DNA of 64,000 bases from an uncultured bacterium (GTDB lineage Bacteria; Patescibacteriota; Saccharimonadia; Saccharimonadales; Saccharimonadaceae), in assembly GCA_903821365.1 (NCBI GenBank), contig CAIJKY010000003.1, forward strand, positions 79,749-143,748, read 5' to 3'. Below, piece by piece: positions 28,490 through 36,506 of this stretch. The position numbers and the translations under genes were made by a program. Numbering within the stretch: position 1 is the first letter of the stretch; the number at the start of each line of letters is the position of its first letter. The notes beneath the pieces are model-generated. The model ran no database searches. It was not told the origin of the DNA and saw only the letters and a list, made by a program, of their open reading frames with translations.

Positions 28490-30950
28490 TGAACGCTAGC
28501 TCACCACGCTTTGCGGTTACCTTCACGACGTCACCTTTGGCAACCTTGCCACTAAGAAAAGCGTCAGCAAGTTGGTCTTCTATGTGCTCTTGAATTGCTC
28601 GTCGCAGCGGACGGACACCCTGCATAGCTTCGTATCCTTTATCAATAATGTAGTTAAAGGCCGAGGCTTGCACCTGCAGTTTCAAATGTTGCGACTGCAA
28701 TCGTTCATTAAGTTCAGCCACTTGCAAATGAGCGACGGCGAGTGCATCTTTGCGCGTCAGTGCCTTAAAGACAATTACTTTGTCAAAACGATTGAGTAGC
28801 TCTGGCCGCAATGTGTGGCGTAGTTCTTGCAATGCATCACGTTCATGACGCGCATGCAGGTCGGCAAGCTTAGTCTCTTCTTCGGTGCTTGTCACGTTAA
28901 AGCCAAAGCTGGCCTCGCGCTGCATTTTGTCGGCACCAATGTTGCTCGTCAGAATAACAATAGTGTGTGCAAAATTAACCTGTCTACCCTTAGCATCGCT
29001 CACATGACCATCCTCGAGGATTTGTAGCAGCATATTCAATACATCGGGGTGAGCCTTCTCGATTTCGTCAAATAAGACAACGCTGTACGGTTGGCGTCGG
29101 ACTTTTTCGGTAAGCTCACCGCCATCATCATATCCAACATAGCCCGCTGGGGCACCGAGAAGCCGTGCGCCACTATGACGCTCGCTAAACTCGCTCATGT
29201 CAATTTTGATCAATGCGTCCTTGCGACCAAACACTTCACGGGCAAGCACGCGCGCCAACTCCGTCTTGCCAACACCACTTGGCCCCATAAAGATGAATGA
29301 GCCAATCGGTCGTGACGTACTGGCAATACCTAGTCGATTGCGTCGTATTGCTTTTGCAACGGCATCAGTGGCAGTTTTTTGCCCAAGCACGGCTTTTTGC
29401 AAATGATCTTCAAGGTTGCGCAAAAACTGTGCCTCTTGACGAAGCAGCTGCGTCACAGGTATACCTGTAGAGCGTGCAATTGTATAAGCAATATCATCAG
29501 TTTGCATCGTTAGCTTTTGCTTTGATTCATGCGCTTGCTTTAGCTCACGAGCTTTCTGCTCTAAACGACTCAGCCGTGTCTTGTATAATGCTGCGCGTTC
29601 ATAATCTTCAACCTCAACCGCCTCTTCCATTTTGCTCGCAACTAACTTTACCTCGCGTTGGATACGACGCAGGCTGGCATTTGTTTTGCCACGCTCCGCT
29701 TTAACATGTGCAGCAGTTTCGTCAAGCACGTCAATGGCTTTGTCGGGCATAAAACGATCAGAGATAAAACGGTCGGATAACTTGACTGCATCCGCTGCGA
29801 CGTCATCGCTAATTGCAACTCCATGGAATAACTCATAGTGGTGCTTCAGGCCGCGCACAATCGCGGTTGCTTCTTTGATGTCTGGTTCGGGCACGTTAAT
29901 TGGTTGAAAGCGACGCTCTAGAGCCGCATCTTTTTCGATGTGCTTACGGTATTCTTCGACAGTTGTTGCACCGATAACTCGCATCGTACCGCGAGCAAGT
30001 GCTGGTTTCAATATATTGGCAGCATCCATGGCACCCTCGGCGGCACCTGCGCCAACTAATAAGTGTAGCTCGTCAATGAACAAGACAAGGTTTTTATCGT
30101 TGGTCGCCTCATCAACTAAACGTTTGAGCCGCTCTTCAAATTCGCCACGATATTTTGTACCAGCAATCATGCCTGCGAGATCAAGCGAAACAATACGCAT
30201 TTCGAGTGCGTGCTCTGGAGCATCTTCAGCCGCGATCGCTCGCGCAAGGCCTTCGACAATTGCCGTCTTACCAACACCCGGCTCGCCGATAAGCACTGGG
30301 TTGTTTTTAGTGCGACGACCAAGAATGGTTGTAACACGCTTAATAATAGACTCGCGGCCAATAACCGGATCAAGCTCGTTATTGTGCGCTTTGAGCGTTA
30401 AATCAGTGCCAAAGCTTTCAACGATTCCACCCCGCTTGCCATTACTGCGACGGTTATTCGTTTCTGATTTTAAATCAGACTCAAACTCTGTTTGTTGGCG
30501 CTGTAGGTAGCCCTCAAGCTCACCTGTGAGTACTTCAATATTGACATTCATGTCTCGCAATAAGACGGTGGCGCGAGCATTTTTTTGAGTCATAATGCTG
30601 AAGAGAATATGCTCAGTACCGCAATAATCTTGATTAAATTCTTGAGCGACATCCCAGCTCATGCGAAGCGTTAATTTTGCCGTTTCGCTGAGACCACGAG
30701 CCCCAGTGTTAATGACGAGCGCTTTAGGAGTCAAGTTAAGAGCTAACTGGGCGCGCTCTAGCGTCACGCCAACTTTGTCGAGTAGTTTTGCACCAACAGA
30801 CCCACCCTGACTTAACACGCCAAGGAGAATATGTTCTGTGCCAATGTAAACACTTCCAAGAGACCTGGCAATAGATTCGGCTTGTTGCAAGCTTGAACGC
30901 GCATTGTCGGTCAGAAATTCACTAAAATCGATAAATTCACCGCGTGGCAT
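28473..30950 (-). CDS. clpC: ATP-dependent Clp protease ATPase subunit ClpC
   Basis: 825 residues, standard for ClpC. Clp N-domain repeats occupy about 1-150 (GTEHILLGVL and GTEHILFSIM). The first AAA+ domain has GEPGVGKTA. The middle domain has a UVR-type motif (EEAVEVEDYERAALYKTRLS), which separates ClpC from ClpA. The second AAA+ domain has GPSGVGKTE. It unfolds proteins and feeds them to ClpP. It is the first gene of clpC - HExxH gene - radA - PIN/TRAM. Upstream is a perfect CIRCE overlapping a strong promoter. No CtsR, McsA or McsB gene is nearby, unlike Bacillus. Confidence 0.97.
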   Translation of the reverse strand: MPRGEFIDFSEFLTDNARSSLQQAESIARSLGSVYIGTEHILLGVLSQGGSVGAKLLDKVGVTLERAQLALNLTPKALVINTGARGLSETAKLTLRMSWDVAQEFNQDYCGTEHILFSIMTQKNARATVLLRDMNVNIEVLTGELEGYLQRQQTEFESDLKSETNNRRSNGKRGGIVESFGTDLTLKAHNNELDPVIGRESIIKRVTTILGRRTKNNPVLIGEPGVGKTAIVEGLARAIAAEDAPEHALEMRIVSLDLAGMIAGTKYRGEFEERLKRLVDEATNDKNLVLFIDELHLLVGAGAAEGAMDAANILKPALARGTMRVIGATTVEEYRKHIEKDAALERRFQPINVPEPDIKEATAIVRGLKHHYELFHGVAISDDVAADAVKLSDRFISDRFMPDKAIDVLDETAAHVKAERGKTNASLRRIQREVKLVASKMEEAVEVEDYERAALYKTRLSRLEQKARELKQAHESKQKLTMQTDDIAYTIARSTGIPVTQLLRQEAQFLRNLEDHLQKAVLGQKTATDAVAKAIRRNRLGIASTSRPIGSFIFMGPSGVGKTELARVLAREVFGRKDALIKIDMSEFSERHSGARLLGAPAGYVGYDDGGELTEKVRRQPYSVVLFDEIEKAHPDVLNMLLQILEDGHVSDAKGRQVNFAHTIVILTSNIGADKMQREASFGFNVTSTEEETKLADLHARHERDALQELRHTLRPELLNRFDKVIVFKALTRKDALAVAHLQVAELNERLQSQHLKLQVQASAFNYIIDKGYEAMQGVRPLRRAIQEHIEDQLADAFLSGKVAKGDVVKVTAKRGELAFNAKQE

Positions 30951-31018
30951 CTGTTATTACTATACTCCCTTTCTGCCTCGTCTTATAGCTCTTTGGAATC
31001 ATAAGGAGGATAGTTACC

Positions 31019-31047
31019 ATTATAAGAAATTAGCACTCTATGGTCAA
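31019..31047 (-). promoter_or_regulatory. Predicted clpC operon promoter
   Basis: TTGACC (31042-31047), 17 bp, TATAAT (31019-31024) on the minus strand. The -35 is inside the CIRCE spacer. Transcription from near 31012 gives a leader of about 60 nt. Confidence 0.85.
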
Positions 31048-31056
31048 GAGTGCTAA
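31030..31056 (-). promoter_or_regulatory. Perfect CIRCE operator (HrcA site) upstream of clpC
   Basis: TTAGCACTC (31030-31038), nine bases, GAGTGCTAA (31048-31056), identical to the CIRCE consensus arms and spacing. It covers the -35 box, so bound HrcA would block transcription. It is placed on its promoter in the same way as the clpP copy. Confidence 0.96.
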
Positions 31057-31103
31057 TACTATTTTCTGACAATTCAATTATAGCCGCGAGGCAAGGTATA
31101 TAT

Positions 31104-32246
31104 TTACTTGCTCGCCTGCTCTTCAACAGCGCTCAGAAGCGAATCTTCGATATTCTTACGTGGCTTTTTCTCTTCACTCACTGCTTCTGCAGGTGCTGCT
31201 GCGTCATCACTCGCTTCGATATCAAGCTCGTAGCCGGTAAGTTTGCCGGCCAGACGAACGTTTTGACCACCACGACCAATGGCAATTGAAAGCTGGTCGC
31301 GCGCTACGATGACACGAGCGTGCTTTTTGGCTTCATCAATAGTGATAGACATAATTTCAGCTGGGCTAAGAGCGTTGCGGATAAACGCTTCTGGCTCTTC
31401 ACCAAATGTGATGATGTCAATTTTTTCTTGATCACCAATCTCGTTCATCACTGCCTGAACGCGAATACCATGACCACCTACGAATGTGCCGACAGGATCA
31501 ACACCAGGCACACTCGAACGAACAGCAAGTTTTGTACGCTTGCCGGCCTCGCGTGCAATTGCCTTGATCTCGACTGCGCCATTGCTCATCTCAGGCACTT
31601 CTTGACGGAACAAGTGCTCAATAAAAGCCTCGCTGGAACGACTCAGAATAAGCTGTGGACCTCGGGTGCCACGCTCAACATCCTTAAGTAGGACTTTTAT
31701 GCGGCTACCAATACCGTAATATTCACCAGGAATTTGCTCATTCGTTGGCATGATACCAGTACCCTTGCCAAGCTCAATACGAACAACACGCTGTTCGACG
31801 CGTTGCACAGTACCCGTAACTACAGAGCCAATACGGTCTTCGAATTCAGCTAATACAACTTCGCGCTCAGCTTCACGGAGCTTCTGCAATACAACTTGTT
31901 TCGCAGTCTGGGCAGCAACTCGGCCAAACGTGGTTGGGTGCTCGATCTCTTCGTAGATATCACCTTCGGCAATCTCAGGCTTGATTTTTTGAGCATCAAT
32001 CAAGCTAATCTCAAGTGCTGGATTCTCAACTGTATCAACAACTTCTTTGCTGATGTATACCGTAACCGCACCAGTGTTCGAGTCCATAGTAGCGCGCACA
32101 TCTTGTTCGCGGTCGCCATTGTCTCGGCGCCATGCAGCAGCAATTGCTTGCTCCAGAATGTCATGCACCATGTCTTCTGGTAAGTTTTTTTCTTCAGCGA
32201 TCGTGCGGACCGCTAGGGTTAACTGTTTGATGTCTATACCGTTCAT
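31104..32246 (-). CDS. nusA: Transcription termination/antitermination factor NusA
   Basis: 380 residues. The N-terminal polymerase-binding domain (about 1-130) is followed by an S1 domain (GSVVTGTVQRVEQRVVRIELG), then two KH domains (KH1 around VGTFVGGHGIRVQAV, KH2 around SIAIGRGGQNVRLA). A short acidic, Ala-rich tail ends the protein; no AR repeats are present. NusA binds RNA polymerase and RNA hairpins and promotes pausing and intrinsic termination. It stands without the usual rimP and infB neighbours. AAGGAGATAT is an excellent ribosome site. An intrinsic terminator ends only 13 nt before the ATG. Confidence 0.97.
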   Translation of the reverse strand: MNGIDIKQLTLAVRTIAEEKNLPEDMVHDILEQAIAAAWRRDNGDREQDVRATMDSNTGAVTVYISKEVVDTVENPALEISLIDAQKIKPEIAEGDIYEEIEHPTTFGRVAAQTAKQVVLQKLREAEREVVLAEFEDRIGSVVTGTVQRVEQRVVRIELGKGTGIMPTNEQIPGEYYGIGSRIKVLLKDVERGTRGPQLILSRSSEAFIEHLFRQEVPEMSNGAVEIKAIAREAGKRTKLAVRSSVPGVDPVGTFVGGHGIRVQAVMNEIGDQEKIDIITFGEEPEAFIRNALSPAEIMSITIDEAKKHARVIVARDQLSIAIGRGGQNVRLAGKLTGYELDIEASDDAAAPAEAVSEEKKPRKNIEDSLLSAVEEQASK

Positions 32247-32259
32247 ATATCTCCTTATG

Positions 32260-32283
32260 AAAAAATCCGACCTGGCGGCCGGA
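32260..32283 (-). terminator. Intrinsic terminator in the nusA leader (candidate attenuator)
   Basis: Minus strand: TCCGGCC (32277-32283 complement), a loop of GCCA, GGTCGGA, then six T (32260-32265). The stem is 7 bp with one G-U. The U-tract ends 13 nt before the nusA ATG, leaving space only for the ribosome site, so any nusA transcript must cross it. It may also close the long sugar operon upstream. Confidence 0.8.
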
Positions 32284-32295
32284 ATTACTAATCAA

Positions 32296-32324
32296 ATAGT
32301 ACTATATGTTGCTCGAGTGCGCAA
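32296..32324 (-). promoter_or_regulatory. Possible nusA promoter upstream of the terminator
   Basis: TTGCGC (32319-32324), 17 bp, TACTAT (32296-32301) on the minus strand. Start near 32289, a few bases before the terminator stem. Moderate match only. Confidence 0.4.
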
Positions 32325-32351
32325 GAGACGGTATGTGTACGCGCACTCGAG
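32312..32351. repeat. Perfect 11-bp inverted repeat between the sugar operon and nusA
   Basis: CTCGAGTGCGC (32312-32322) and GCGCACTCGAG (32341-32351), separated by 18 bases, begin 10 nt past the stop of the 32361 gene. There is no T-run on either side, so it is not a standard terminator. It overlaps the proposed nusA -35 box and could be an operator or a 3'-end RNA stabiliser. Confidence 0.7.
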
Positions 32352-32360
32352 ACTCATATA

Positions 32361-33602
32361 CTACGCTCGCTTCAGCGTCTCTGGCGCGATCATATCATTA
32401 TCGAGTTGGCTCAGTATCTGGTCTTCAAGATTCTTTTGTCCCATATAGCGCATAAAGATTTCATTCCATAAGCTTTCGCGGAAATGGTACGAGTAGCGAT
32501 TATCGTACGTTTCTTCGTTGCTGGCGCTAAGGCTGACATCCATCAGATTCAGTGTCACTGGCGCCCCATCATACATCATGCCGACATAGTCTTTGTCTTT
32601 CCAAAATTCTAATTCGGGATCGAGATCATAGAGCATAGCCTCGGCACGTCGCCAGTGTAAGTCTTCGGGCTGTACATGCGGCTGGAAAGCCTCTGGGTGG
32701 TTCTCATCCTTTAGCTTGCCAAAGTACCGCTGAATCACGCGCCAATGGACATATTGCCCAGCCATAGATGCAGCGTTGCCTGGATCGGCAATGAGTGTCG
32801 TAACGATGACTTCGCCAAAATTCTTCTCGACTTGTTTGAGTTTGAAAAATGCCGAATATAAACGCACTTCATTTAGATAATGGAAAATGAGCGGCAGACT
32901 CTTCATAGTAATACCCTTCATCGTCGCTTGCTCCATCGGCACGACAACAATTGTTCCCATCTCTTTGGTATGCGTAATGTTATGGCGCTTTTTAGCGACA
33001 AAATGGCCCGCTAGGCCAACATATTTATCGTGATCCATAACTACTAATGAAATATCACGGGTTTCAAAGTCACTTGGAGTCACCGTCTTGAAAAGTTCAT
33101 CGTATTTGTTGAGCCACTCGGGGCCTTCAGAGAAACGGATCGCCGTATACAATTCGTCAATTGGCTCTTGTTTTAGCATGGAGTCAATTGAGCGGTAGTT
33201 CAAATGTTCCATCAACTTAGTCGGTGGCATCTTACGTAGCAGCTCTTTGGCGACCGAGCGCTTCAATGCCCAGCATGACCAATTTGCCTTGACTGATTTC
33301 GCCGCTTTTATGATATGGGGGATCATGTGACGAACATTGTCGATATCAGTGCCGCCGATCTTTTTAGCAAGTCGTGCGTCATCAGCGGCAATACGTGCGA
33401 CTAATGCTTGGTAAAATTCACCACCAGTCGTATCGGTTGGGTCAAGCCCTAGCGCGCGCTGTGATTGTTTTGTCTTTTCGATAATTTCACCGATTAAACG
33501 CGCATCAATACCCTGCAGGCCACTAGCTTTTTCGAGCTGCTGTAGTGCAAGCGAAAATAGCGGCTCTTCAGCATGGAGTAAATCACTTAAAACATGGGCC
33601 AT
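32361..33602 (-). CDS. Conserved-looking 413-aa protein of unknown function in the sugar operon
   Basis: 413 residues; no family recognised, no membrane helix or signal peptide. The first 130 residues look helical; the rest mixes strands and helices with notable runs such as NWSCWALKRSVAKELLRKMPP, SLVVMDHDKYVGLAGHFVAKK and EFWKDKDYVGMMYDGAPVTLN. It is the last gene of the gap-rpiB-rpe-transketolase-fba-PfkB operon, 12 nt after the kinase gene. Position suggests a role in sugar phosphate metabolism or its control, but nothing in the sequence shows a reaction. Confidence 0.75.
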   Translation of the reverse strand: MAHVLSDLLHAEEPLFSLALQQLEKASGLQGIDARLIGEIIEKTKQSQRALGLDPTDTTGGEFYQALVARIAADDARLAKKIGGTDIDNVRHMIPHIIKAAKSVKANWSCWALKRSVAKELLRKMPPTKLMEHLNYRSIDSMLKQEPIDELYTAIRFSEGPEWLNKYDELFKTVTPSDFETRDISLVVMDHDKYVGLAGHFVAKKRHNITHTKEMGTIVVVPMEQATMKGITMKSLPLIFHYLNEVRLYSAFFKLKQVEKNFGEVIVTTLIADPGNAASMAGQYVHWRVIQRYFGKLKDENHPEAFQPHVQPEDLHWRRAEAMLYDLDPELEFWKDKDYVGMMYDGAPVTLNLMDVSLSASNEETYDNRYSYHFRESLWNEIFMRYMGQKNLEDQILSQLDNDMIAPETLKRA

Positions 33603-33614
33603 GGTTGCTCCTTC

Positions 33615-34574
33615 TTAAAAATCTGTTACTACAAGCGGCATAGTGTGTATGTGGGCATTGCGATGCAATATTCCCTCTTTGGCACCGATCTTTTGCACAA
33701 CACTTGTAGAGTTAGCGCTGGCAAAGGTGACCGCTTCTTGAATTGTTTTGCCTTGGATAATCTTGGCCACAAAACCGCTGGCAAAAGCATCGCCTGCGCC
33801 AAGTCGATCAACAACTACCACGTCTTCGTACATTCCAGCCGCCACAACGACTTTGCCGTCAGTCGCTACTGAACCATTAGGGCCATCCGATACGATAACA
33901 ACTGGACAATAGGTTATTAAACGACGCGCTAGCTCTTCTGTTGTTGTTCCTTGCACTAAAATCTGCGCCTCTTCTTTGTTGACGCTCAATACCGTCACGT
34001 GTGCGAGTATTTCTTTCAAACGATCGACATGCGCAAGTTCGCTTCCAGCAGGATTCATGGCAACCTTAACACCAGCAGCTGCCGCTTGCGCAACTACCGC
34101 CTCAAGCAACCCCATTGTGCCAAGTGAAGAGACGTATAGCCAATCTGCTTTCGCTATTGCGCTAAGATCAAGCGGAAACCCACTAACGGGCAACTTCGAA
34201 CCATGGTAATTAAGAATGGTGCGCTCGCCATTTGGCGCTAGCAATACCGACGAATAACTTGCGCGGTACGCTTCATCGATAACAACATGGCTTGTATCAA
34301 TATCTTCAGCATCGAGCACCTGCATAATCGCCTGGCTCGCAATATCGTGACCCAGTGCCCACATGTATGCCGCCTCAATGCCTTGGCGCGCGAATGTCGT
34401 TGCCGCGTTCGTAGCGTTGCCACCAGTAGAAAACACGACATTATCAAGCATTAGTTTGCTGCCAAGCTGAAGGTGTTCGTAGAAAATACCTTTTTCACGC
34501 TGTGGTTCAAAAACTTTGCCACTCAAAAAAACATCTTGTGTCGATTTGCCGATAGTAAGAACTCGGGCTGCCAT
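33615..34574 (-). CDS. PfkB-family carbohydrate kinase
   Basis: 319 residues. The N-terminal block FSTGGNATNAATTFARQG matches PfkB signature 1, and DRLGAGDAFASGFVAKI matches signature 2 with the catalytic Asp and anion hole. Ribokinase, fructokinase, 1-phosphofructokinase and PfkB-type phosphofructokinase all share this fold. In this operon, next to fba and transketolase, a 6-phosphofructokinase or pentose kinase role is plausible, but the substrate is unproven. It starts 3 nt after fba. Confidence 0.88.
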   Translation of the reverse strand: MAARVLTIGKSTQDVFLSGKVFEPQREKGIFYEHLQLGSKLMLDNVVFSTGGNATNAATTFARQGIEAAYMWALGHDIASQAIMQVLDAEDIDTSHVVIDEAYRASYSSVLLAPNGERTILNYHGSKLPVSGFPLDLSAIAKADWLYVSSLGTMGLLEAVVAQAAAAGVKVAMNPAGSELAHVDRLKEILAHVTVLSVNKEEAQILVQGTTTEELARRLITYCPVVIVSDGPNGSVATDGKVVVAAGMYEDVVVVDRLGAGDAFASGFVAKIIQGKTIQEAVTFASANSTSVVQKIGAKEGILHRNAHIHTMPLVVTDF

Positions 34575-34577
34575 AAA

Positions 34578-35489
34578 CTAGACCACCGCCTTGCCTGCCG
34601 ACCCGAAGGCGCTAATCTTTGATTCGACAACTTCTTGAACCGCACCATAGACCGTTGGCATTAACTTAACCACGGCGTATTCATCAGGGTTGTCATTGAG
34701 TACCTTCAATAGCGTCTCGCGGAAGACATAGCGCATGTCTGAATTAATATTAATTTTGCTGACACCAATTTTAGCGGCATCTTCAAAGTAGTGCAGCGGC
34801 GTTCCACTGCCACCATGCAGGCTGATGTTTGTCTCGACACTGTCGCGCAACTGCTGCAATAGCTCAAGATCAAGTTGTTTTGGAACTGGATAAAGGCCAT
34901 GGAGATTACCAATCTGTACCGCCATCGTGTCAATGCCAGTCGCATTGGCAAATGATACCGCTTCTTCAGGCTTAGTGTTCCACTTTTTGACTTCTTCATA
35001 GTCAATGGTTTCTTTATGGACGTTTGAGCTGCCCATAAAATAACGCTCTTCAGCCTCAACAAGTGCGCCAGTAAAGCGCGCGTACTCAACTACCTCTTTA
35101 GTTTTTGCAGTGATTTCTTCGAGCGGTGCATCGTGATTAGCTTGAGATATATCAATATGGATAAACTCAAATCCCGCATCAATGCCACGCTTTGCCGCCT
35201 CGACGCTTGGGCTATGGTCAAGGTTAATGAACATTTCAATAGCGTATTCAGCTTTATAGTTATCAACCATATCGCGAATATTATCGAGCCCCATCGCTTT
35301 CACTTCTCCGTCGCTCACTTCTACCATAACAGGGGCGTTCAATTTTTGAGCTGCTCGGCATACTGCGATTAAAGTTTCTTGGTTATCAATATTGAATGCA
35401 CCAACGGCAAACTTTTGTTGACGTGCGCGCTGCATCAGATGACGAGCGCGGATACAATTATCGCGGATTTCACGAATAGTTAATGGCAT
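34578..35489 (-). CDS. fba: Class II fructose-bisphosphate aldolase
   Basis: 303 residues. Zinc-dependent aldolase: metal and catalytic residues appear in NLDHSPS (D and H), VEAEERYFMG, GNLHGLYP (zinc His), SLHGGSGTP (zinc His and phosphate loop) and the NINSDMR phosphate-binding block. It cleaves fructose-1,6-bisphosphate to two triose phosphates, or the reverse. Related enzymes act on tagatose-1,6-bisphosphate, so exact specificity is inferred. It lies between the transketolase C half and the PfkB kinase. Confidence 0.93.
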   Translation of the reverse strand: MPLTIREIRDNCIRARHLMQRARQQKFAVGAFNIDNQETLIAVCRAAQKLNAPVMVEVSDGEVKAMGLDNIRDMVDNYKAEYAIEMFINLDHSPSVEAAKRGIDAGFEFIHIDISQANHDAPLEEITAKTKEVVEYARFTGALVEAEERYFMGSSNVHKETIDYEEVKKWNTKPEEAVSFANATGIDTMAVQIGNLHGLYPVPKQLDLELLQQLRDSVETNISLHGGSGTPLHYFEDAAKIGVSKININSDMRYVFRETLLKVLNDNPDEYAVVKLMPTVYGAVQEVVESKISAFGSAGKAVV

Positions 35490-35501
35490 AATGAGAATAT
35501 C

Positions 35502-36506
35502 CTATTTAGGTTTAACGTTGTCTAGCAGGTCGTGAGCAACGAGCGCAATCTGCACACCCGTTAAACCAAACTGTTTCAATAGCTCTTGTGGCGTCCCTGA
35601 CTCTCCGAAGCGGTCTTTCATGCCAATACGACGAACAGGCACTGGACAAAGCTCGCTAAGAGCTTCACAAACCGCCGAGCCAAACCCACCTGCGGCCTGG
35701 GCTTCTTCTGCGGTTATCACCAGCCCAGTCTTACGAGCACTAGTAGCAATAGTTTCGGTGTCGAGCGGCTTGATAGTCGGTACATGCACAACTTCGGCAC
35801 TAATACCATCATCTGCAAGCGTTTTAGCAGCCAGAAGTGCCTGATATGTCATCGTGCCGGTTGCACAAATCGTAATGTCGGTGCCCGCGCGTAGCACATA
35901 TGCCTTACCAATTTCGAATGGCGTGTGTTCAGTCGTAAAAACCGGCGATGCCTCACGCGCAAGACGAAGATAGGTCGGCGTATCGTTAAAGGCAGTTGCA
36001 AGCGTTGCCTTCTCGGCCTCAACACTATCGGCTGGCGCAATCACAACCATGCCCGGTAACACACGCATTAAAGCGATATCCTCAAGCATCTGATGCGTTG
36101 CGCCGTCTGGGCCAACACTCACACCAGCGTGTGAACCGACAACTTTAACGGGACGTTGATTAAGGCAAATTGTCGTACGAATTTGTTCCCAGTTGCGCCC
36201 TGGGCTAAAAGCAGCATAGCTACTTGTAAACGGTATTTTACCCATTGCTGCCATGCCGGCAGCGAGTGTGACCAAGTTTTGCTCGGCGATACCAACTTCG
36301 ACAAATCGCGCCGGGAATGCGTCCCTAAATGCTGACATCTGAGTCGAGTCCGTAAGATCGGCACACAGTGCAACGATGCGATCGTCTTGCTCTCCAGCTT
36401 TCTTGAGGCCGCGTCCAAAGCCTTTGCGAATAGGCTCTTCGGCAATGCCGTCATGTCCGACATCATCCGACAAATGCATATTGAGCGGTATATTACTCAT
36501 GTTCAC
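35502..36506 (-). CDS. Transketolase, C-terminal subunit (split enzyme)
   Basis: 334 residues. It corresponds to the pyrimidine-binding and C-terminal domains of transketolase: RFVEVGIAEQNLVTLAAGMA with the conserved catalytic Glu, SSYAAFSPGRNWEQIR, then the C-terminal domain (TICATGTMTYQAL, ITAEEAQAAGGFGSAV). With the N subunit it moves two-carbon units between sugar phosphates, using thiamine diphosphate. The start overlaps the N-subunit gene by 14 nt, which favours balanced synthesis. Split transketolases occur in archaea and in many bacteria. Confidence 0.94.
   Translation of the reverse strand: MNMSNIPLNMHLSDDVGHDGIAEEPIRKGFGRGLKKAGEQDDRIVALCADLTDSTQMSAFRDAFPARFVEVGIAEQNLVTLAAGMAAMGKIPFTSSYAAFSPGRNWEQIRTTICLNQRPVKVVGSHAGVSVGPDGATHQMLEDIALMRVLPGMVVIAPADSVEAEKATLATAFNDTPTYLRLAREASPVFTTEHTPFEIGKAYVLRAGTDITICATGTMTYQALLAAKTLADDGISAEVVHVPTIKPLDTETIATSARKTGLVITAEEAQAAGGFGSAVCEALSELCPVPVRRIGMKDRFGESGTPQELLKQFGLTGVQIALVAHDLLDNVKPK

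Noticed and set aside
29938..30510. Plus-strand open frame of 190 codons inside clpC
   Set aside because: It lies wholly antisense to the conserved first AAA+ domain, has Ser/Arg-rich shadow composition and no ribosome site.
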